51,307 nucleotides of DNA from Blastomonas sp. CACIA14H2 (lineage in GTDB: Bacteria > Pseudomonadota > Alphaproteobacteria > Sphingomonadales > Sphingomonadaceae): positions 1 through 51,307 of the forward strand of contig AYSC01000031.1 in assembly GCA_000503195.1 (NCBI GenBank), read 5' to 3'. Below, in pieces: positions 33,944 to 39,863 of this stretch. Below the pieces are notes generated by a model, which searched no databases, was not told the DNA's origin, and saw nothing but the letters and a program-made list of their open reading frames with translations. The stretch's first letter is position 1. Each line of letters starts with the position of its first letter. Position numbers and translations under genes: made by a program.

Positions 33944-34602
33944 GCTGCGCCTCCTGATCTTTCAGGTCCGTTACGCTGCACTGCACCAATCGTTGCGTCC
34001 GCGACGCTCAAATCCTCCTGCGCGCTGGCGGGTGATGATTGCCCGCCCATCGCGGATCACGAAGCAGAGGCTGGCGAGCAGATGAGCCAAGCCAACTCGC
34101 ACATCGGACGCAGCACGAGGCGGTCCGTTGCCTCGGCATTGCCGGAATTGCTGTTCTGGGTCGAAATGCAGGCCAGCAGCATTGGTCCGAGACCGGCCGA
34201 CCAGATCGAATATCAGTGGCGGAGCGGGAGGTTTTCTCAAGTTAAGTGTATGTATTTGATATAGTTTTTTAAATATTATGCCACAATAATCGGTCCCACA
34301 ATGCGTACCCAACGTGATTTATACGTCATTCAAGCCGTTCCTAGAATATGCCAAACTACGACATCATTGTCTAATGTTTTCGGGCGCGCCGTCGCGGGGC
34401 TCAGTGGCCGTGACAAACTTTCCGACGCGCGAGCATCAATTCATAGCAATGGCCCATGTGCGTTGCTTTGTCTGCGATGAGGGTGGCAACGAAATTCCTC
34501 TTGATTGTATCCAAGGCGCGTAAGCCGCATGTCAGGTTAAGGGAAGGTTCCGGGCGGTGGTGGATGACCGATAATGGGTGGTTTGCCGCCGTCAGTTGAT
34601 CG
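33944..34602. other. 659-base stretch without a convincing gene, containing the island's left edge
   Basis: Bases 33944-34215 are ordinary high-GC chromosomal leader of the GT4 gene. At 34216-34231 lies the 16-bp copy of the tRNA-Ser 3' end, and composition changes abruptly to AT-rich just after it (34235-34290). Short open frames here (for example 34314-34523 on the plus strand, 69 codons) have no ribosome site and no recognisable motif. Confidence 0.6.
34216..34231 (+). repeat. attachment-site direct repeat, distal copy
   Basis: GTGGCGGAGCGGGAGG, identical to 47045-47060, which is the 3' end of tRNA-Ser plus one base. Identity ends where the flanks differ (TTTTC here, GATTC in the tRNA copy). 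Confidence 0.8.
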
Positions 34603-35073
34603 CTACATTTTTAACAGCGAAGAAACCTGAGATGGTTCGCCAAACCCTAACTCGCGTCCGAGCGCGAGGCCCAACGGAAGAATCCAAAATGGCGAATCCG
34701 GGTCAAAGGGCGCATTGGAACCGCTGAGATTGTAAAGCGTCTTCGCGCAAACTTCTTCGAATGCATACTGCGCTATCTCAAGCGGATCTCCCTGCTCCTC
34801 CGCCCGCTTTGTCTTCTGGCGTATGTCTGAGAATAATGAGTGCCCGCCCGCCCACTTCTCGCGGTCACAGGCCATTGTCATGAGACGATCAAGGGTTTCG
34901 ACATCCTCACAGGCGCCTTTGAAGACGGCGAGCATTTCCAGCATCGCGGCAATGATGTTGGTTGGTTGCGATCTCATGATCAGCATTTTAGCGAGTTTAA
35001 TGATGGCCGCTATGGGGTCGTAAGCGGCAAGGCAGATTTTTTCGGTCCGTCGCAATCTCCTGTCGTTCAGCAA
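34603..35073 (-). CDS. hypothetical protein, last gene of the chrA operon
   Basis: No family recognised. The frame encodes up to 156 residues, mostly helical (IIAAMLEMLAVFKGACEDVETLDRLMTMA, QYAFEEVCAKTLYNLSG) with a C-terminal FWILPLGLALGRELGFG. The region is followed by a clear stop and has no competing frame. The TTG at 35073 is the longest start (AAGGGG upstream), but that spot is also a short repeat shared with 38010-38021, so an ATG at 34986 remains possible. It lies 15 bases after the PAP2 gene stop on the same strand. Confidence 0.5.
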   Translation of the reverse strand: MLNDRRLRRTEKICLAAYDPIAAIIKLAKMLIMRSQPTNIIAAMLEMLAVFKGACEDVETLDRLMTMACDREKWAGGHSLFSDIRQKTKRAEEQGDPLEIAQYAFEEVCAKTLYNLSGSNAPFDPDSPFWILPLGLALGRELGFGEPSQVSSLLKM

Positions 35074-35088
35074 ACGACCCCTTTCCAG

Positions 35089-35718
35089 TCATTCAGTTAC
35101 GGGCGGGCCTCCAGGTCGAATTTGGTTTATCGCGGTCTGCGCGGCCGCTGCGGTCGCCAAACCGAGCAAGATCGATGCCAGCATCTGGCTTGGCCAATGC
35201 CCGCCGAGCACAACCCTTGCTGCCGCTCCGAGAGTGATCAGAACAACCGCGATGATCTGGAGCGGCGCTGGGTTCCGACTTTTGGGACGAGCCATGAGCA
35301 CTACCCCGAAGATGCTGCCAAAAACCAATCCGGACGTCGATGGAAGACCGCTGGAGGCGCTCGTGCTGGCGACCTCAACGACATCGGCGCTCGGACGTGG
35401 AACGAAAATCAGTGCGCGTAATGCCTTGTCGATGAGCCAGCTTAATCCAAAAGCAACCGCCACTGCCAAGGCACTTCGCCAGCCTGCACCCACCCATGCG
35501 AGTCCCGCGCCAGCGATCAGGGTTACGACTACCAGCGGTGGCTTGGCGGTTTCGGTGAGCCATTCCGCCCATGCTGGAGCGGGACCGAACGCTGACTGCA
35601 AAGCAACCGTCACATCGACATCGCCAGGCAATGGTCCCTGCGCCGAGAAGCAAGCCACACCGAGAGCAAGCGCCAACAATGTCAGGATTGGCAGGCTGAG
35701 CGTAGCCCACCTCATCAT
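35089..35718 (-). CDS. PAP2-like membrane phosphatase, degenerate motifs
   Basis: A 209-residue protein with about five membrane helices. The PAP2 (phosphatidate phosphatase type 2) layout is visible: motif 1 as RALIFVPRP (Arg for the usual Lys), motif 2 as LPSTSG (the usual PSGH histidine is missing) and motif 3 as RVVLGGHWPSQ (His present, final Asp replaced by Gln). It may be an altered or inactive member. The ATG overlaps the sodB stop (ATGA) and AGGAGG lies 7 bases upstream, so it is translated with sodB. Confidence 0.75.
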   Translation of the reverse strand: MMRWATLSLPILTLLALALGVACFSAQGPLPGDVDVTVALQSAFGPAPAWAEWLTETAKPPLVVVTLIAGAGLAWVGAGWRSALAVAVAFGLSWLIDKALRALIFVPRPSADVVEVASTSASSGLPSTSGLVFGSIFGVVLMARPKSRNPAPLQIIAVVLITLGAAARVVLGGHWPSQMLASILLGLATAAAAQTAINQIRPGGPPVTE

Positions 35719-36434
35719 GCAATAGCCTCCTGATACCGCGCGTCCACCACCCCCCAATCGAGATTGACCATGAAGGCATCGACATACTTCGCCGCCGCCG
35801 CCCCGTAATCCATGTGAAAGCTGTGCTCATACATATCGAGCGCGATCAGCGGGGCGCCATTGATCGCGCCGTGCATGTGATCCGCCGCCCAGTAATTGTG
35901 CAGCGATTTGGTGTGGCGGTTGTAGCTAAGGATGCACCAGCCTGACCCGCCCGCCAGCGACATCGCGGTTCGGCGAAATTCGGCTTCCCAGGCGGCAAAG
36001 CTGCCGAACCATCCGTCGAGCGCCTCGTAGATCGAACCACCCGGATTGCCGTTGCCGCCCAGCGCATCGAAGTAATACTCATGCAGCACCACCGATCCAG
36101 TCCGGTGCAACTCCTCACGCTTCAGCCCCGCATAGGCGACTGGTGGGAAGTTCGGGTCGGCCATCGCGGCGGCAAGACGGGTCTCGATGGTGTTGAGCCC
36201 GCGCACCGAGCCTTGGTAATTGTTTTCCCAGTGCGAGGTAATCAGCCTCTCGGACAGGCCGGTGAGCTTGGCCGGTTTGAACCGCAAGGGCTTGGGGATG
36301 TGCTTGCCTGCGAAAGCGGCGGCCGTGCTGCCAGCACCTTGGGCAGCGGCAGCGCCTGCGTTCCCTGCGAGCGCGATGCCGGTCGCCGTCAATGCCGCGG
36401 TCCCGATCGCTTGCCTGCGCGTGATGATGCTCAT
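35715..36434 (-). CDS. sodB: Fe/Mn superoxide dismutase with Tat signal (ChrC-like position)
   Basis: A 239-residue superoxide dismutase. The N-terminus has a twin-arginine signal (TRRQAIGTAALTATGIALA), so unlike usual SodB it should be exported folded. The four metal ligands are present: His in SHWENNYQGSV, His in VVLHEYYFDALGG, and Asp and His in DMYEHSFHMDYG; NRHTKSLHNYW is also in place. GAGGAG lies 6 bases before the ATG at 36434, 10 bases after the chrA stop. In known chromate operons (chrBACF) a superoxide dismutase, ChrC, follows chrA, so a role in chromate-caused oxidative stress is likely but inferred. Confidence 0.88.
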   Translation of the reverse strand: MSIITRRQAIGTAALTATGIALAGNAGAAAAQGAGSTAAAFAGKHIPKPLRFKPAKLTGLSERLITSHWENNYQGSVRGLNTIETRLAAAMADPNFPPVAYAGLKREELHRTGSVVLHEYYFDALGGNGNPGGSIYEALDGWFGSFAAWEAEFRRTAMSLAGGSGWCILSYNRHTKSLHNYWAADHMHGAINGAPLIALDMYEHSFHMDYGAAAAKYVDAFMVNLDWGVVDARYQEAIA

Positions 36435-36444
36435 GCTGTTCTCC

Positions 36445-37764
36445 TCAGAATGCCAGAACCAAAACCAACCCGCCAAGGGCCGAGACCGCCAGAACGCGCA
36501 GCACCGACCATTTCAGTCCGAAAGCCATGATGCAGGCGAGCGTCGCCAGCACGCCCGCACGCCAGTCGAAGCTCGCCGGATCGGGCCAATAGAGCCGCAG
36601 GGGGCCGAATTGGCGCTGACCGACTTCGGCAAACAGAACGTGCAGCGCGAACCACGCGGTGAGGTTGGCGATCACGCCGACCACCGCCGCAGTCACTGCG
36701 GCCAGCCCGCCTTTCAGCCGCACCGCGTTGCCCAACCGGTCGATCCAAGGCGCAAAGGCGAATATCCACATGAAGCACGGCGCGAATGTCACCCACGTCG
36801 TCAGCCCTGCACCGAGCAACCCCGCGACGAAAGGCGAGAACGGCTCGGGCGCGCGGAACGCGGCGAGGTAGCCGACGAACTGCGTCACCAGAATCAGCGG
36901 CCCCGGCGTTGTCTCCGCCAAACCCAGCCCATCGGCCATCTCGCCCGGCTGCAGCCAGCCAAAGCCCTGCACCGCTTCCTGCGCCATATAGGCGAGCACG
37001 GCGTAAGCCCCGCCAAAGGTAACGATCGCCAGCTGCGAGAAGAACGCGCCAATCTCCCACAACACATGATCCTGCCCGAGCGTCACTGCGATCAGCAGCA
37101 TCGGCGCGGCCCAAACTGCACCCCACAGGGTGATCGACAGGATCGTGGTGCGCCAAGGACGTTCAGGCAAGACTTCGCCCATCTTGCCGGGCTTCAGCGC
37201 CAGCAGGTCAGGTCGCTTAGCCGCCACCATCAAGCCGATCACGCCCGCACCCAAAACGATCAGCGGAAACGGCAGATCAAACAGGAACAGCCCCATAAAC
37301 GCCGCTGCAGCCAGCGCGCGCTTCAGCCCTGTGTCGAGCGCACGCCCCGCGATCCGCAGCAGCGCCTGCACCACAATCGCCAGAACTGCTGCCTTGACGC
37401 CCAAGAACAGCGCCTCGACCCAGTCGAGATTGGCGGCGATAGCATACAGTACCGACAGCGCCAGAATGATGAGAGCCCCGGGAATAACGAACAGCAACCC
37501 AGCAGCCAGCCCCCCGCGCCAGCCATGCAGCCGCCAGCCGACCCATGTCGCAAGCTGCTGCGCTTCGGGGCCGGGCAGCAGGTGACAGAAGTTGAGCGCG
37601 TGGAGGAAATCCTCCTCCCCGATCCATTTGCGTTCGTCCACCAGCTCGCGGTGCATCAGCGCAATTTGACCCGCTGGCCCGCCAAAGCTGAGCAGTCCGA
37701 TGCGCGTGAACACGCGCAGCAGATCTATGAAGGTAATAGAGGGAGTGAGTGTCAACGACGCCAA
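36445..37764 (-). CDS. chrA: chromate transporter, long two-domain type
   Basis: About 439 residues with two homologous CHR halves and some ten membrane helices. Half 1 has IGLLSFGGPAGQIALMHRELV and LLPGPEAQQLATWVG; half 2 has IVTFGGAYAVLAYMAQEAV and AETTPGPLILVTQFVGYLA. ChrA pumps chromate out of the cell. No ATG exists near the N-terminus; TTG at 37764 with GAGG upstream gives the usual length, while the frame is open to another TTG at 37800. First gene of the island's chrA-sodB-PAP2-hypothetical operon. No chrB regulator is present. Confidence 0.88.
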   Translation of the reverse strand: MASLTLTPSITFIDLLRVFTRIGLLSFGGPAGQIALMHRELVDERKWIGEEDFLHALNFCHLLPGPEAQQLATWVGWRLHGWRGGLAAGLLFVIPGALIILALSVLYAIAANLDWVEALFLGVKAAVLAIVVQALLRIAGRALDTGLKRALAAAAFMGLFLFDLPFPLIVLGAGVIGLMVAAKRPDLLALKPGKMGEVLPERPWRTTILSITLWGAVWAAPMLLIAVTLGQDHVLWEIGAFFSQLAIVTFGGAYAVLAYMAQEAVQGFGWLQPGEMADGLGLAETTPGPLILVTQFVGYLAAFRAPEPFSPFVAGLLGAGLTTWVTFAPCFMWIFAFAPWIDRLGNAVRLKGGLAAVTAAVVGVIANLTAWFALHVLFAEVGQRQFGPLRLYWPDPASFDWRAGVLATLACIMAFGLKWSVLRVLAVSALGGLVLVLAF

Positions 37765-37971
37765 GTGAACCTCGCACAATGCAACTTGCCGAAGAGGCAA
37801 GGTTACGAGGCAACGCTTGGGCTTTTCTCGGCCTGAGCGGGAGGTTGCTTTGCCCCGCTAAATTGCAGGCTAACGGCTCACATTGGCGAGATCAAGCAAA
37901 CTCCCACATGTCTCGAATCCACCCAAATTCGGCCATAGGGCACATCCGCACCGAATCCCGAAACTCGACGG

Positions 37972-37990
37972 GCAGCCATCTGGGCATTGC
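37972..37990 (+). repeat. short repeat related to the 38589 palindrome
   Basis: Nineteen bases that match 38589-38606 with one inserted T (GCAGCCATC-T-GGGCATTGC). Both copies lie next to the lipoprotein gene at 38032, one on each side. Confidence 0.55.
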
Positions 37991-38031
37991 TGAAAAAAGC
38001 TGCCGTGCGGCAAACGACCCCGTAGTGGACA

Positions 38032-38409
38032 CTAATGTGCGGCTGGCCGGTAAGTGATCCGAACACCGTTGACGACCTTGTGCTGGTCAAAAATGCGTGC
38101 CTTATCGTCGTAAGTTACCATTAGGTGATCCGGTCCGATCCACGCCATATCGGCCCACGGACCTCCCCAGGTGCCGCGCTTGCCGCCATTGTATGCATCG
38201 GCAACAAAAACGTTGCCAATCGTGTGCCAATATCCGGGGTCGACGGAGATTTGCGTGGTAAAGTCGGTCGTCGCGCCGCACTCCCGCATGAACATTTCCG
38301 CGTGATGGTCGCCCTTCGGCGAGCGGAGCACCTTCACCGTTTCATTGCTGCAAACAGCTGAGCATGCACCAAGAGACAGAGAGGCAACGATCAACCCTAA
38401 CATTCGCAT
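38032..38409 (-). CDS. putative lipoprotein of unknown function
   Basis: A 125-residue protein starting MRMLGLIVASLSLGAC with a lipobox LGAC, so anchored in the membrane. The mature region contains SPKGDHHAEMFMRECGATTDFTTQISV, a pattern seen in several small hypothetical lipoproteins with a conserved CGATT segment (DUF5412-like), then GPWADMAWIGPDHLMVTYDDKARIF. Function is not known. The ribosome site is weak (TTAGG). The frame is open further upstream, but the extension is not protein-like. Confidence 0.55.
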   Translation of the reverse strand: MRMLGLIVASLSLGACSAVCSNETVKVLRSPKGDHHAEMFMRECGATTDFTTQISVDPGYWHTIGNVFVADAYNGGKRGTWGGPWADMAWIGPDHLMVTYDDKARIFDQHKVVNGVRITYRPAAH

Positions 38410-38588
38410 TGAGGCGAACCTAAGGCTGAGACTCCTCGTGTCAATGTTCAGCTTCCTACCCCACACGCGGGCGTGCTGAACGGGTCGGCACATGCCCATG
38501 ACCGATCTGGCAGCGAATTTGCCATAACCTGAAATTCTTGAAACCACCCACTTGCAGTCGAACCAGAGGTTTTCTGAGCTCCCCAATA

Positions 38589-38617
38589 GCAGCCATCGGG
38601 CATTGCCCGATGGCTGC
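38589..38617. repeat. 29-base nearly perfect palindrome
   Basis: Arms GCAGCCATCGGGCA and TGCCCGATGGCTGC around a single T. It lies 9 bases after the stop of the short recombinase (minus strand) and could serve as its terminator, though no T-run follows. A related copy lies at 37972-37990. Confidence 0.65.
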
Positions 38618-38625
38618 ATTCAAAG

Positions 38626-39258
38626 TCAGATTTCGGTACGCTCAGCCAGGATCAGCGCATCCTCCACGTCGACGCCAAGATAGCGAACGGTGGTCTCGAT
38701 TTTGGTGTGCCCCAAAAGGATCTGCACCGCGCGCAGGTTGCCTGTGGCACGGTAAATCATCGCTGCCTTCGTTCGCCGCATCGAATGTGTTCCATAGTCT
38801 TCTCGCCGCAGTCCGATGGCTGTAACCCATTCATCTACTAGCCGGGCATATTGGCGCGTGCTCATGGCGGAGTTGTAATTGAACCGACTGGGGAACACAA
38901 AGTCCTCAGCTACACCGCCACGGCGCTGGAGCCATGTCGCAAGGCTCCCGCGAGCGTCAGCGGTAATCTCAAACTGTACCGGTCGGCCCGTTTTCTGCTG
39001 GATCACCAGTGCCCGCGTCCGAACATCGGTCCCAGCTACCAGATCGGCGATCCTCAGCTTCACAAGGTCACAGCCGCGCAGCTTGCTGTCGATGGCAAGA
39101 TCGAACAGCGCCCGGTCGCGCAGTCGCTCCTCGCGGTCGAGCAAGAAGCGGATCGCCCAAATTTGCTTCTGAGTGAGAGGCCGTTTTGCACCAACGTTTT
39201 TGCCAGCATTCCAGGCCACGCGATTTTTCATTGCAGGGTCAAGGTGAGAGTAGGTCAT
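38626..39258 (-). CDS. short tyrosine recombinase
   Basis: A 210-residue protein made almost entirely of the tyrosine recombinase catalytic domain. The active-site set is complete: Arg in SKLRGCDLVKL, Lys in VIQQKTGRPV, HSMRRTK (His, Arg), LLGHTKI (His) and Tyr in VRYLGVD. The usual N-terminal core-binding domain is reduced, so size and layout resemble FimB/FimE-type inversion recombinases as well as plasmid resolvases. AAGGAG lies 7 bases before the ATG. It lies within the island but is not next to either end, so it is probably not the island integrase. Confidence 0.85.
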   Translation of the reverse strand: MTYSHLDPAMKNRVAWNAGKNVGAKRPLTQKQIWAIRFLLDREERLRDRALFDLAIDSKLRGCDLVKLRIADLVAGTDVRTRALVIQQKTGRPVQFEITADARGSLATWLQRRGGVAEDFVFPSRFNYNSAMSTRQYARLVDEWVTAIGLRREDYGTHSMRRTKAAMIYRATGNLRAVQILLGHTKIETTVRYLGVDVEDALILAERTEI

Positions 39259-39454
39259 CGTTATTCTCCTTGGCCGAAATTGGCCAAGAGCAAAGAACGG
39301 GCACCAACTGTTTCGCAGAAAATAAAGCGGACGTTGTTGCAGCGAATCCTTATGACCGCTTTAGGGGGATTGCGATCAGCCTCGTGACCAATATTAGGCG
39401 CAAAGCAGAAAGCTGGAGCAGACAAGCCAAAGTGCGCTAAATTTCCGGCACAAG

Positions 39455-39709
39455 CTACCCAGGTGCTATCGGGTCCTTATTGGTATTGAGGCTAGATGCT
39501 GCATTGCGATGACGCTCAATCAGTTGGCGCAAGCTTTCAGTCAGCACAAGGGTTGCGGAACCCAGCTTGATTACCTCGACCTCACCCCGCGCGATCAGTA
39601 GGTACAGGGTGCTTCTGCTTATGCCGGTGAAGCGGCAGGCATCGGGAACGCGCATGGTGATCGGCTCGATTGACAGCGGAGACGACGAGGGAAGGGGATG
39701 CTCATGCAT
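39455..39709 (-). CDS. AlpA/excisionase-like helix-turn-helix protein
   Basis: An 84-residue protein from the chosen start. The core ITMRVPDACRFTGISRSTLY is followed by LLIARGEVEVIKLGSATLVL, the winged helix-turn-helix of AlpA/Xis-type DNA-binding proteins that control integrases or transfer genes. The start at 39709 lies 4 bases after the stop of a small upstream frame. Longer starts up to 39754 are possible. It is downstream of the relaxase on the same strand. Confidence 0.65.
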   Translation of the reverse strand: MHEHPLPSSSPLSIEPITMRVPDACRFTGISRSTLYLLIARGEVEVIKLGSATLVLTESLRQLIERHRNAASSLNTNKDPIAPG

Positions 39710-39713
39710 AGCG

Positions 39714-39854
39714 CTACCAATCATGTTGATGCTGGCAGGAGGGGCCAAAGCCATCGCCCGCAGCCATCACCCCGGCCAGACGACGCGCATCGGCCTCCAG
39801 CGCCTGCTCAAGGGGGATTTCGTCGGGTGTTGGGTCTGGCTCAGCATCGTCCAT
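39714..39854 (-). CDS. small acidic protein between relaxase and HTH genes
   Basis: A 46-residue frame beginning MDDAEPDPTPDEIPLEQALE and ending in QHQHDW. It starts 9 bases after the relaxase stop and ends 4 bases before the HTH start, which is the tight spacing of an operon member. The ribosome site is poor and no family is recognised, so it is a tentative gene. Confidence 0.4.
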   Translation of the reverse strand: MDDAEPDPTPDEIPLEQALEADARRLAGVMAAGDGFGPSCQHQHDW

Positions 39855-39863
39855 CCCGCATAG

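Noticed and set aside
33917-34264. Open frame of 115 codons on the plus strand upstream of the island edge
   Set aside because: No ribosome site or motif, overlaps the GT4 start region on the other strand and runs across the attachment repeat.
34314-34523. 69-codon frame in the AT-rich left end of the island
   Set aside because: No ribosome site, no recognisable sequence; probably chance or decayed coding DNA.
37836-37845. GAGCGGGAGG resembling part of the attachment repeat, suggesting a third att site
   Set aside because: Only 10 bases match and the flanks differ, so chance in GC-rich DNA is likely.
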